64,000 nt of DNA from Pichia kudriavzevii (Eukaryota > Ascomycota > Pichiomycetes > Pichiales > Pichiaceae), in the NCBI RefSeq assembly GCF_003054445.1, contig NC_042508.1, positions 248,001 through 312,000 of the forward strand, in the 5' to 3' direction. The notes under the pieces are model-generated. The model saw only the letters and a list, made by a program, of their open reading frames with translations. It was not told the origin of the DNA and did not search any database. Each line of letters starts with the position of its first letter. Positions within the stretch are counted from its first letter, which is position 1. Made by a program: the position numbers and the translations under genes. Below, piece by piece: positions 1-9,864 of this stretch.

Positions 1-150
1 GCCACCAGAGATAGGTTTGTGCAAGGATTACGTGCAGAAATTAGAGGACGCGTATTCTAATACAGACCAAACTCGCTTGCTGAAGCCAAATTTTTAGCAA
101 GAGACTTTGAGAAAGACTCAGCACCCAGAACTAGAGACTTTAGGTTATAA
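1..150 (+). mobile_element. Ty3/Gypsy-type gag fossil, fragment 1
   Basis: A short stretch reads on the plus strand like the capsid part of Gag from a Ty3/Gypsy (Metaviridae) LTR retrotransposon. The same segment recurs in related form on the minus strand a few hundred bases away and again near 36.8 kb, which supports a dispersed element rather than chance. It is a broken remnant cut by the window edge. No LTR, reverse transcriptase or integrase is recognisable beside it. It looks old, judging by divergence between copies. Confidence 0.55.
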
Positions 151-344
151 ATTTGTTTTTCCTATTGTAGGTGTGTTTGTAGCATATTGTAAATAACCAC
201 CTCGATGGCCCCTAATTTGAATCCTCTCTGTCCTGTTTTCTACCGCTGTAACCAGAATTATAATTTCTGCTGAAATTCTAGTTCCATTTACAACCTTCGA
301 AGTTCTGACCATTGTTAAATTTGTTCTTTATGGAGCTTATCCTC

Positions 345-800
345 ATGGGTTCACATGTCTACTTGTCTTTGCGTACGATCCTGAAGTCTCTAGTTCTAGG
401 TGCTGAGTCTTTCTCAAAATCTCTTGCTGAAAATTTAGCTTCTGCAAGTGAATTTGGTCTATGTTGGAAAACGCGTTCTCTAATGTCTGCACGTAACTCT
501 TCAACAAACATATATCTGGTGGCTCATTCATTCTCGTAATCACCTGAAAGTAAGGTCCTGTAGCCTTCAAATTCCCGGCTGAATTGTTCCACAGAATTCT
601 TACCTTGATGCAAGTTATTATATTTTGGCGCCACTTGTTTTTGACCTGAATCCGTCTGTTGGGCAAAAATTATTAAGCTGAAGGTATCAAGCTCTTCACG
701 TTGCCCTAGAAGGTCAGGTTTAAGTCAACCTGTGGTGGGTTGAAACCTGCCTTCATCGCATTAACGTCGGGATTCAGGCTTTTGATCCTCTTGTTGGATC
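345..800 (-). mobile_element. Ty3/Gypsy-type gag fossil, fragment 2 (inverted)
   Basis: A second Gag-derived remnant lies on the minus strand. It covers more of the capsid region than the plus-strand fragment beside it and matches the fossil at 36.44-36.89 kb along most of its length. It is degraded, with several breaks, and is not a functional gene. The opposite orientation of the two fragments suggests either two insertions or a rearrangement of one. No flanking LTRs were recognised. Confidence 0.55.
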
Positions 801-3178
801 TTCTAAACTAGCTGGTGCTACCAATTGAAAGTGTTGCTCGTTGTACTTTCTTGAATATCTATTCTTAACCTGTTTTTGCCCTGCAATCTTTTGGGGGCTA
901 CTTCTCCTTAAACATCAGAGCGAAATATTCCCTTGTTTATATAGGTGTTATGTTAATGTAAAAATAATAATTTGCGAGGTTTTTGAAATTTCCAGAAACG
1001 TCTGTTAAATTACCCAATTGGGAAACAAGATAGCTGCCTTCTCTATTCTCTTAGCCGAAATTGTTGGAAGCCTTGGTTTTGTAGATAAAAATATACGAAA
1101 TGCTAATATCCAAAACACTTGTTATAAGTTTGAAAGCATTAAATCTCGTTATTGTGATACTTTCAAAATAGTTAATTTTTTAAAATTAGTTTAGAGTGGT
1201 TTGCACTGAAAGAATAGTTACATAGTTTTTTATTTGAAAGATTGTATCTTAATTATTAAAATTATCAGATGCTCGTCTGTGTTTATTCCAATCTTTTTTT
1301 CTTATTCAGACTATATCCATGTCAATTGCGGTGTGTTTATTTTCTGGCTGAAATTATGGCTTTACAACTCTGTAAAAAGGCTAATATTATTAATACATTA
1401 TAGCTAAAAAAGTTAGATTAAGTATAAATGTGGGCATTTCTTAATTATTATAGAACTTATTTTAGAAAAAGCTCGAGAAGCATTGATCAAAGCACTTTTT
1501 AAAAAAAAAAAGGAAATAAAAGCTTGTGCACTACAAAGTGTAAGTAGTATCATTCTAATGTCGACACTATGTATCATTGAGACTCACTCACCCAAATCGC
1601 CCTGATGTGCGTATCTTTGGTTAAAAATAACCTGCTTTTCAATTTCCGTTAACAATATATGATTGTTTATAGATGCTTACTGAAAGTACAGCTATTCCTC
1701 TTTCTATATTTTTTTAAAAGTGGCGTTATGATCATTGCAAATGTGTTTTAGCAGGGATATGGTCTAAGATTAGACGCATAACAAAAGCACAAAATAAGAG
1801 TCATTGATCAGTTGGTTTATTCTCATATATATACTAGACGAAACAGATGCTCTTTTTAGTAGGAACACTCACCTATAATCTTCTTCAACTATCTTGGTAG
1901 ATAGATTTTTTGTTTTCTTGGTTGCTCCTTGTTTTTGCGTTTCATAATATGTTTCAGAATACCCACCTCATCACATCTATTGAAAATATATAGGATTTCC
2001 TCTTTCTATCTTTTACAAGTAGCAATCCTCACATATAGAGTAAAGCCACAAAAATTTCAATACAAATACCAAAAGTTTTGCTCAATTTATATCCGAAAGA
2101 CTACGTTTGATCACTTAATGAAATTTTCTAGGACATCATCTTCAGATGACGACTCGATCCTAGCACTATTTTGATCTTAGTTTAATTTCGATAAAAAACG
2201 TCGCCACTGCCTAAAGCTGTCCATGTTTAAAGAATTACACAAGGAGACTTTTCATTTTAGGATGTAAAGTGATCAGTCTCTACGTCTAGTGAGAAAAATT
2301 ATATAGGTTGGAAGTGCATTCTGATAAATTGTTTTTTTTTTAAAGCACGAGATTTTTATTACAACCTCTCCATTAATAATTGGAATCAATAGAAGTAGCA
2401 GTAACATCCATAATAGAAAACAAAGCAGATAAAGTTTTTATTTGTGGAGTGTTCAGGCTGTTTGCAACATGAGAAATTAGCCACACTAAAGAATTTATAA
2501 TTAACGTAGTATATTTCGAGTCCACAAGAAAAATATCGTATGATGGGGAGCACAATGGATCCCACAATCCCAAAAGGTGAATCTATGTTTTCTGATAACA
2601 ATGAAAAAGAAGGCGTTGTAAAGTGCCGCCAAGGTCCTGAAAAGAAACAGAAGATTTTCAGATGATTTGGAAAGGTTGAATTCAGCAGATACTACATGAA
2701 ATTCAATCCTAGAGCGACTTACCAGAGCCCAGCAAATAATAGTAATTGCCCAAAGGATGATAAAAAGGCATTAATTCTACTTATAATAGAATAATTAAAT
2801 AAAGGAAAGTTACAATAAAGGAAAGTATCAAAGGGAAAATTGGTTGTAGACTTAAAAATCACTAGAAAGTGATGATTTTGAATTAGCATTTCTGGTATCT
2901 AGCCGAATCAGCAAACTATTTTTGATGGAAATATATTTTTGTTGGTCATGAAACTTTTTTCTTGAGACACTTCCCGGTTTTTACTTCTTTATAGAAAACT
3001 CTGCCACAGGGCATGATGCTATCTGATAATACTTTTGAAATCTAAAAATAGTAAAACGTCGATGCAGTGGAGCAGTTTTTCTACAATTAGCTTTTAACTC
3101 TCTAATTAATTAGCTAAGTCATTAATATAAAAACAGCTATAAAATAACGAATTGAATTTAGAAGCAGCAGGGATAAAA
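801..3178. other. gene-poor A/T-rich stretch
   Basis: About 2.4 kb with no coding region I can support. It follows the retroelement fossils and holds many short A/T runs. Part of it could be unrecognised retroelement debris or LTR sequence, but I see no clear terminal repeats. The only hint of former coding potential is a minus-strand stretch near 2.37-2.79 kb, listed separately. The downstream end is the 3' flank of the transporter gene at 3179-4756. Confidence 0.5.
2370..2790 (-). pseudogene. possible decayed membrane-protein gene
   Basis: Two partly overlapping minus-strand frames here encode hydrophobic stretches (for example LAALYNAFFFIVI and GIVGSIVLPIIRYFS) that look like transmembrane helices. 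They lie in different frames and neither begins with a convincing start. The look is of the end of a multi-pass transporter that has lost its frame, perhaps an amino-acid transporter, but I cannot name a family. A/T-rich noncoding DNA can give hydrophobic frames by chance, so this is weak. Confidence 0.2.
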
Positions 3179-4756
3179 TTAAAGCGGATAGATAAAATTG
3201 GTATTTTCCAAATCGGTGAGATCTAAAACTGCAATATCAACTTCTATTTCACCATCAGATCCATCACTGACAAATCCTTTCTTTTCACCTTCTTCCTGAA
3301 GAGTTAGCTTTCTTTGTTTATTTCTTTTGTTCAAGATAAACCAAATAATAAGGGCTAAAGATGGAGCTATAGAGAATGATAGGACGATTTGAACTATCCA
3401 TGCTGGTATGTATCTTGGACCATCTTTGGCTCTCCAAATTTGTGGTGAGATGATATTAGCTACTGCATATGCAACCATCACCATTGCATTCCTAGTAATC
3501 TTCTTTGTATATCCAGAACAGGATGTTGTATTCCATGAAAACATTAGAATCCATGGAATACCGAAAAGCGGAGACGCTAGACAAAGCATGGCAAGCAAGG
3601 CAATTTTTTTGTCCCAGGGAAGTGATGCAACAGCAATAGAACCTGCTAATGATGGCATTGTCCAAACAAAGACAGAGAAAGCAGTGTAGTTAGGTTTGTA
3701 AAACAAGAAGGTCGTTGCAACAAAACAGCAAGCTGCCGCAAACCCACCTGACGCAACAGAAACCAAAGTGGAGTCCAAGTTACTAATACGGCCAATACCT
3801 TCGAAAAGTAGGTTTTGCTGATACGGCAAATTGTTTGCTAATTGTTGCAAAAGGAAGAAAAGGAAAAAAAGCCAAGAAATTGGATCTAATAGGGCCTCTC
3901 TAACCTGGTATTTTTTGATAATTTTTTGCTCAATCGAAGAACCAGTAGTTTTTTGGACTCTCCTGATAACCCAGACTTTCTCCTTCAACGATAAAAACTT
4001 TGCATCGGTGGGATTGTTTGGATAAATAAAGAGTAAAACAATAGTCCAGAGGAAAGTACAACCACCGATAATAATCATAAACAATTTCCATGTTGGAACT
4101 GATGATTGTGCATGTAAAATACCATAAGCAATGAAACCGACAGGAATAGTGACACCAACACAAGTGGAATAAAACATAGGAGCAGTTGCTGCCTTTTCAT
4201 GTGCAGTTAAGAACTGACCCATTGTGGTATTCAAAATTGGAAGTGCAATAGATTCAACAAAACCTAAGAAAAATCTCAATGCATAGATACCCTGGTAATT
4301 GTAAGCTGCGCAATGTAGGAAAATGATCATGCTCCAGGCAAAAGCTGTGAAAGTCATCAATCTACCAATAGGCAGTTTTTGGACCAAAATAAGATTAATT
4401 TGACCAATAATGTAACCAACATAGAACAATGTCGAAGAGTTGTTGTATTTGTTTTGGTCTAAATGTGTGTCTTCCCATAATCCAAAGATAGAAGAGTACG
4501 ACAATGTGGCCTTATCAGCATAAAGCAGCAAATCAGTGAATGCAGTCAAGAATAAAATGATTGCAACAACTTTTCTAGACAACTTTTTCTCTTCTTCTGG
4601 TGTTATCTCCGGAACATCAGCATCATATTTCTCTAGAAAAGCCAAAGTGACATCGGCGTCTCTTGAGGAGATACGTAAGACGTTTGGATCAGATCCAGCT
4701 GAGTGGTGAATAGTGATTTCTTCTTTTTTTTTTTCAACAGATCCAGACTCACTCAT
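3179..4756 (-). CDS. allantoate permease (Dal5) family MFS transporter
   Basis: A 525-residue major facilitator protein with about twelve hydrophobic segments between residues 60 and 480, hydrophilic termini, and the pattern of the anion:cation symporter (Dal5/Tna1/Vht1/Thi73/Soa1) family: an RFFLGFVES segment after helix 4, a central loop containing IYPNNPTDAKFL, and a TSCSGYTKKITRNA segment in the second half. Members move small organic anions such as allantoate, nicotinate, biotin or sulfonates into the cell; the substrate here cannot be read from sequence. The ATG at 4756 gives a full-length protein with an acidic, Ser-rich N-terminus. It is divergent to the peroxiredoxin gene across about 1 kb. 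The family call is firm; orthology to one member is not. Confidence 0.9.
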   Translation of the reverse strand: MSESGSVEKKKEEITIHHSAGSDPNVLRISSRDADVTLAFLEKYDADVPEITPEEEKKLSRKVVAIILFLTAFTDLLLYADKATLSYSSIFGLWEDTHLDQNKYNNSSTLFYVGYIIGQINLILVQKLPIGRLMTFTAFAWSMIIFLHCAAYNYQGIYALRFFLGFVESIALPILNTTMGQFLTAHEKAATAPMFYSTCVGVTIPVGFIAYGILHAQSSVPTWKLFMIIIGGCTFLWTIVLLFIYPNNPTDAKFLSLKEKVWVIRRVQKTTGSSIEQKIIKKYQVREALLDPISWLFFLFFLLQQLANNLPYQQNLLFEGIGRISNLDSTLVSVASGGFAAACCFVATTFLFYKPNYTAFSVFVWTMPSLAGSIAVASLPWDKKIALLAMLCLASPLFGIPWILMFSWNTTSCSGYTKKITRNAMVMVAYAVANIISPQIWRAKDGPRYIPAWIVQIVLSFSIAPSLALIIWFILNKRNKQRKLTLQEEGEKKGFVSDGSDGEIEVDIAVLDLTDLENTNFIYPL

Positions 4757-5526
4757 CGTATGTATTGAAGTGCGTTCTTAGTATTGGAAGAATAGTCAAA
4801 TAATTAAACAAGATTATGTATCAAAGGAGCTATCCAAAACAAATCAAAAGTGCAACTTTGTGGTAAATTTATACTTTTTCCATCCTGAAAGAAAAAAAAG
4901 GAAGAAAACCACAGTTTCCAAACACATGTCCAGAATAGTCATAGCTATTACCTAGTTGCTTCTTATCTATCCCTCACCACCCCCCTCAGGAGACCCCTGC
5001 AAACGAGGGAAAATCGTATTGTAACCGTTAACCAATGATAATCCAGTGGAAGTACATGACTGCACCCCATATCATGTGGCTGAAACTGTGGCGTCCGCCT
5101 TGTAGCTGGCGAATTTTTCTCTCCGGTAGCGGCATCTTCCCAGTTAGGAAAAATTATCCAAACAGTTGTGGCTCATTTCACCACAGATTTCAGTATGTCT
5201 CTGTATGAGTATGATCAACACATGATGGAAGGTTGTTATATGCTAATGCACCCCATAGAATGTATGACATTTAACGGTTTTCTTAGAAAGTAATTGCGGT
5301 TCGAAATGTGACTGGAATGTAATAATCAGCCCATTTCAAAAAAGGTTGATTTCGGACTCTATATCTAGGAGTTATCAAAAGAGAAATATTAGCAACTTTC
5401 CTGGTACAAATACTTGCCAGTTGTTTAAATAAGAATTTGCGGTTAGAAGACCCACTATTGCAGCCTGTGTGGAAATAAGACATTTCTAAGAGTTCATTCA
5501 AGTTGGAGTTTATGTACATTTGCAAG

Positions 5527-5556
5527 CACGTGTTGTCTACTCGTGTTGGTCACGTG
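5527..5556. promoter_or_regulatory. two CACGTG E-boxes (Cbf1-type)
   Basis: CACGTG occurs at 5527-5532 and 5551-5556. The second is preceded by GT, giving GTCACGTG, the known Cbf1 consensus. They lie 213-242 bp upstream of the peroxiredoxin ATG. Cbf1 with Met4 activates sulfur-metabolism genes in other yeasts; a role here is inferred. Confidence 0.5.
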
Positions 5557-5673
5557 CATTGCTTCTGGGCCTTGTTTGGCTGTTAACTGTCATTTGGAAG
5601 TGATCAATCGAAGTTTGGTTGGGAATGGACTTTGGGCTATGACGGAATCAGACAACCCCCTCTCATTCGATGG

Positions 5674-5680
5674 TATATAA
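5674..5680 (+). promoter_or_regulatory. TATA box of the peroxiredoxin gene
   Basis: TATATAA lies about 90 bp upstream of the ATG at 5769, a usual distance for a yeast TATA element, and follows a CCCCCT stress-element-like core. Confidence 0.55.
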
Positions 5681-5768
5681 GATGCTCTTGGTGCCCTAAC
5701 TTCCAAGTAATATTTTTACGCAACAATGTTTTTTCATTTAGCATATAAGGTATTTCAGTATCCGGACA

Positions 5769-6320
5769 ATGACTGTTGAAAAAGGCTCTACATTACCATC
5801 TAAACCATTATATCATTTATCTCCTAAAGCTGTTGGCGGCTCCGCATCTGCACCTGAGAAAGTTGACGTCACCAAACTTGAACATCCATTGTTGACGTTG
5901 GTTGTTCCTGGTGCGTTTACTCCTGCATGCACCGAGAAACACATGCCTCCATATCTCACCAAGGAAGCTATCGATAGTTTGAAAAAGAGCGGTATTAAGC
6001 AGGTTGTTGTGATTTCTGTTGATTCCCCGTTTATCACCCGTGCCTGGAGTGAAGATTTGACGCAGGATAATCCCGAGGTCAAGAAGTTTGTCGAGGATGG
6101 CTATATCAAGTTCCTATCGGATGCAGGTGCTGAATGGCTAAACGAAGCTGGTTTAGACATGGAGGCCAACGATCCATTTGTTAAAGACGGCATTCGTGGC
6201 TCAAGAAGTGCAATTCTCACTGATGGCAAAGGTAAAGTTGTGTATGTTGGTGTTGATTCAAACCCCGTCAATGTTGACAACTCAAGTTTTGAAGCTGTTC
6301 TACTCGAATTGTCAAACTAG
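5769..6320 (+). CDS. AHP1: Prx5-type peroxiredoxin (Ahp1/Pmp20 family)
   Basis: A 183-residue thiol peroxidase that would reduce hydrogen peroxide and alkyl hydroperoxides. The peroxidatic motif PGAFTPAC places the active cysteine near residue 54, followed by the conserved VVVISVDSPF strand and the RGSRSAIL segment with the family's arginine. Only this one cysteine is present in the whole protein. S. cerevisiae Ahp1 uses further cysteines, so this copy resembles one-cysteine Prx5/Pmp20 proteins and would need an external thiol for recycling. The C-terminus (LSN) is not a peroxisomal targeting tripeptide, and no obvious mitochondrial presequence is present, so it is probably cytosolic. The nearest named yeast homologue is AHP1; strict orthology is not certain. 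Confidence 0.9.
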   Translation: MTVEKGSTLPSKPLYHLSPKAVGGSASAPEKVDVTKLEHPLLTLVVPGAFTPACTEKHMPPYLTKEAIDSLKKSGIKQVVVISVDSPFITRAWSEDLTQDNPEVKKFVEDGYIKFLSDAGAEWLNEAGLDMEANDPFVKDGIRGSRSAILTDGKGKVVYVGVDSNPVNVDNSSFEAVLLELSN

Positions 6321-6405
6321 CTTTGTGTAAGTCTCTTCTGAGAGACCCTAGGCGTTTTCCCGAAGACGTTCTAATCTAATTTCTTTATTTTGGATATTAA
6401 CTTTA

Positions 6406-6594
6406 TCAGTTCAACATTAAGTAATGATCGGTGACTACCCGACAGCCGATGTTTTTCTTCAAGATTAAGCGAAACGTTGTATTAATGAATTTCCAACGTA
6501 GGAATTTTTTCTTCCAGTTTGTGGCGTTCTTGGCATATTTTCCTGGGTAATAATTTGGAATTGGGTATGCTGGTGCAACATCAAATGCTTCCAT
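6406..6594 (-). CDS. possible small ORF, 62 residues
   Basis: A short minus-strand frame from the ATG at 6594 encodes a basic, aromatic-rich peptide (it includes PIPNYYPGKYAKN and WKKKFLRWKF). I do not recognise it. It sits between the peroxiredoxin terminator and the decayed Old Yellow Enzyme gene, where no other gene is present. It could be a real small protein, a remnant, or chance. Confidence 0.25.
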   Translation of the reverse strand: MEAFDVAPAYPIPNYYPGKYAKNATNWKKKFLRWKFINTTFRLILKKNIGCRVVTDHYLMLN

Positions 6595-6707
6595 ATTCAC
6601 TACATATCATGTTCGGTTAAAGCTACATGTGCTCTTTATGAATCTATAGTAGGCGCTGGATGAATAGGAAGAAGGGAAAGAAGAGGCAGAAAAAGAAGAA
6701 GAAGAGA

Positions 6708-7909
6708 TCAAACCAATGCCGTTGGTTGGACGTAATCTCCAGAGTGATCTTCTCCATCACCAAATTTGCTAAAATTTAAATGGCGTTTGTTGTCGTTAGT
6801 GAAGAATGTTGATCTATCGCAGGGGGTCACTGGGCAACTGTTTTTAAGTCTGTTCACCAAATCAGGGTTAGAAGTGAAGTATCTACTGATACCAATCAGA
6901 GTACGGTCATCTCCATTAACAATTTTTTGGAGGGTTTCATGTCTATTTCCACTGAAGCATTCACCTGCTTTGGTAATTGTACCATTCCATATAAGTGTAA
7001 GCCAAGAAAAATAGGTCTTAGTTCCAACAACATCTGCATTTTTATCACCGTCAACACGTGGTTCGGTCATTGAGAGATATGCTAATCGTTTGCCTTGCCT
7101 TGCTCTTCTCTCCATTTTGCTCAGCATGTAACCAGTAGTGACAATTGGATTGATCTCGGCGCTCCTGTCTTTAGCACCTTCAGAAGTAGCATACGGAGAC
7201 TGCCTTAAGGCGAGTTTAAAAGCACCAATTGCTTGGATAAAGGAATCAATAATTTTCAAGACAGATCTTGCCTTGTTTTTCAATTGAACCGCCACATTTA
7301 TTAGTTCTCGTATTGGAGGTTGTATTGAAGAATTGTTCCATAAAGTACATATGTGCAGCATGAAATTCAGCAAAATCAAAACCAGCATCAATGCAGCTCC
7401 TGGCACCTTTGACTGAATCGTTGGTTGTAAACTGGATGCCTTCCTTGGCCATTTCCTTTAATGGATAACCCGAGTTTTTCGCAGCTGGTTTTGTTGCTTC
7501 ATTGACATAGAGTGCAGAAGGAGCAAAAAAAAAAAAGGTTTATTAAGTGATTTTTGGACAGTCGGATCGGCAACTTTACCCGGTGCAAAGATTTGACAAC
7601 TAATAAATGAGCCCTTTCCACGGACTGAATCTGTTAAGAGTCTTCATGGTTTAACTCGGTTTTGGGTCTTGATCATTGGTGCATGCGGAAGTAGACCCGC
7701 CTCCAGTGACGGAGTGGCTGCTTCACTAGTTAATAAACCACCATTGTTTTCTGCAATTTTCAAATAATACTCTAGCTTGAGTCAGTTGGCTTATAGTCAT
7801 CCGCACACCTAAAGTTACCAGCAGGTGCATAAATAATTCTATGCTTTAATGTCACATTACCTACTTTGGTCGGTTTGAATAGATTACTTTTGGGTAAATG
7901 AACAGACAT
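6708..7909 (-). pseudogene. decayed Old Yellow Enzyme (NADPH dehydrogenase) gene
   Basis: Minus-strand fragments in successive order match the Old Yellow Enzyme flavoprotein family. From the ATG at 7909 comes an FMN-barrel start (LPKSNLFKPTKVGN), then LTSEAATPSLEAGLLPHAP, then FDFAEFHAAHMYFMEQF, KCGGSIE, KRLAYLSMTEPRVDG, and finally DDRTLIGISRYFTSNPDLV and YVQPTALV. The frame changes near 7.76 kb, around an A-run near 7.53 kb, and near 7.3 kb, so no single frame spans it. The catalytic His-Asn pair of the family is altered: the HSAN-type motif reads HAAH. The last 230 codons are still open, suggesting fairly recent loss. This is a host gene remnant, not a mobile element. Confidence 0.85.
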
Positions 7910-9258
7910 TAGAAAATTTCTTTATTTTTTTTGCCACCTCTGGTCAACAATAAGATTCCAATTAACGGAACGTTTGGAATTTCTTTAGCTATGGTAGCAT
8001 GGCGGCCTTTATATATTTCTAGGATATTCACAAATTTCAAAGAAGTTTGTAATCAAGAAACAGAAAGTCAGCGCTGAACCTAATCTTCTATAGATAATCT
8101 CTTTTATTGAAATGTCATCAAAAAAAAACTTAGCAACTATTTTTGATATATTGCCAATTTGGTATCTAAACCCGTTCGAAGGTAACGAGTGAACATTTTC
8201 CTCAAACTGGTGATTACTGATATACATTCTAGTTTTTGAGTTTTCTGTTACAAAATGATCTATTGCCTACTGTCTGTTTAGTCCAATGTATCATTCTCAA
8301 ATGGCGGGGGAATTCTGTGAATTGTTTGGTGCAAATGTTTTTTTCCCAATTGTTCTACAGCATCATAGCATTAGGGATAACTCAGTAATAGCTGTTCTTT
8401 CTGGTTTGGTTCGAGACAAGATCAAGCTTTGATGATTAATCATAGTCCTTTATACTGACAACTGCAATTTTATTTTGTTTTTGTTGGATTAATTATCAAG
8501 TCGTGTAGCAGTAGTTAGGAAACACCAAAAAAGCTGGTTCTCTGCACAGTACACTTTGTATTATTGTCTATTGAAATCAACGTATACTATTGAAGTAGAG
8601 AACCTGGTAAATGGTTTGGCAGTTTCCGAAAACCAAAAACCAACGTGGTCATTAGTATTAGGTATAGTTGTTAATTGTGCCACCCAAAGGATTCATATTA
8701 TACAAATAATAAGCCGAGACAACTAGATACTCCACAACATTTTCCTTGGTTAAAATCCTGAGAGCTAACGGGGTACAATTTGGTTTTGCTTTGCTTATTT
8801 ATATCTTACAACTTTTCTTGTTGAACGAGTGAATTGTTTATTTCACTGGGTTTGAAGTGTACTCTTTCCACCTAAGTATAACAAAATTTTCACTATTCAA
8901 TATATTTCTTTCAAAGAATGTGTCAACATTTTTTTTTTAAATATTCTCATAAAAAACGGAAATTAAATAGAACAAGTTCTAATCTGATCAGGTTTTTTGA
9001 AAACGTCTTCTAGAAAGGATAGCTAAGTTCTGCGAATATCCGGAACCTGCCTAACTCATACCAACTCACACTAAATCACAACTTAGCTTGCAACATTAAA
9101 GCCATCTTATAAACATCATGTTTTGCTTAACCACCCAAAATTACTTTCATTCAATACAATTATCACTTAAAGTAGTCTAGTAAAAGATCCAATGTATACA
9201 TATTTGAAAACTGACAAATTTGTCTACAAATCAGAGACAAGAAGTTTCTACAACCTAC
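7910..9258. other. intergenic stretch between the OYE pseudogene and PST2
   Basis: About 1.35 kb, A/T-rich, without a supportable gene. It includes the former promoter of the pseudogene and the 3' flank of the quinone reductase gene. A 72-codon ATG frame at 8009-8227 (minus) has no recognisable features and is not called. Confidence 0.55.
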
Positions 9259-9864
9259 TTAAGTTGCAATTTTAGCTGCAATTTTAGCAAACTCTTCACC
9301 TTGGATTCTAGCAACCTCCAGTTCCAAAGGCGTTGGTTCTCTTGAGCCATCTGCTCCAGCAATTGTATCTGCGCCCCATGGCGAGCCGCCGTGGACCTCA
9401 TTTAAGTTACTCAAAAGGTGACCTGCAGACGCAAAGCCAAGTGGGACGTAGATCATGGAGTGATGAACAAATGTAGACAAGGCATTCATTGCTGTCGATT
9501 CATTACCACCTCCTGTGCCCGTAGAAACGAAAATTCCAAAAGGCTTATTGCGTAAGGTTCCGTTTGCCCATAAGCCACCGGTGGAATCAATGTACGATTT
9601 CAATTGGGCTGGCATGTTACCAAACCTAGTTGGAATACCAAACATAAGACCATCTGCGGTTGTTAGGGTAGATATGTCTGCTTCCTTGTAAGGCAATTTC
9701 CCCGGAGAGCCGAGCTTCTTCACCAAATCTTCTGGTAATGTTTCTCTCACTTGATAAATCTCACATTTATGACCGGCCGCCTCAATACCAATCTTGGCCG
9801 ATTCGGCCATTTTGGAAATATGATGATAAAGAGAATAAATGACAATGTTAATCTGTTTCGGCAT
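9259..9864 (-). CDS. PST2: flavodoxin-like NAD(P)H:quinone oxidoreductase (Pst2/Rfs1/Ycp4 family)
   Basis: A 201-residue WrbA-type protein that binds FMN and reduces quinones by two electrons, protecting membranes from redox cycling. It starts with the flavodoxin strand and phosphate loop (INIVIYSLYHHISKMAES), then GIPTRFGNMPAQLKSYID and the FMN-binding FVSTGTGGGNEST segment. The central VHHSMIYVPLGF stretch is typical of WrbA proteins. Length matches the family (about 198 residues), and there is no long C-terminal tail of the Ycp4 type. In S. cerevisiae these proteins associate with eisosomes and are induced by oxidative stress. It is divergent to LYS20 across 595 bp. It could be orthologous to any of the three paralogues; PST2 is the best single label. 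Confidence 0.9.
   Translation of the reverse strand: MPKQINIVIYSLYHHISKMAESAKIGIEAAGHKCEIYQVRETLPEDLVKKLGSPGKLPYKEADISTLTTADGLMFGIPTRFGNMPAQLKSYIDSTGGLWANGTLRNKPFGIFVSTGTGGGNESTAMNALSTFVHHSMIYVPLGFASAGHLLSNLNEVHGGSPWGADTIAGADGSREPTPLELEVARIQGEEFAKIAAKIAT

Larger units (their letters stand above)
4757..5768. promoter_or_regulatory. shared divergent promoter, MFS transporter / peroxiredoxin
   Basis: About 1 kb separates the two divergent starts. It contains C-rich stretches with CCCCT cores (for example near 4978-4996 and 5656-5661) that resemble stress-response elements, and two CACGTG E-boxes close to the peroxiredoxin. No coding region is supported within it. Confidence 0.6.

Noticed and set aside
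730-760. ggttgaaacc resembling a tRNA T-arm
   Set aside because: No cloverleaf can be drawn, and the stretch lies within a gag fossil.
8009-8227. 72-codon ATG frame on the minus strand
   Set aside because: No recognisable motif or biased composition, in A/T-rich intergenic DNA beside a pseudogene.
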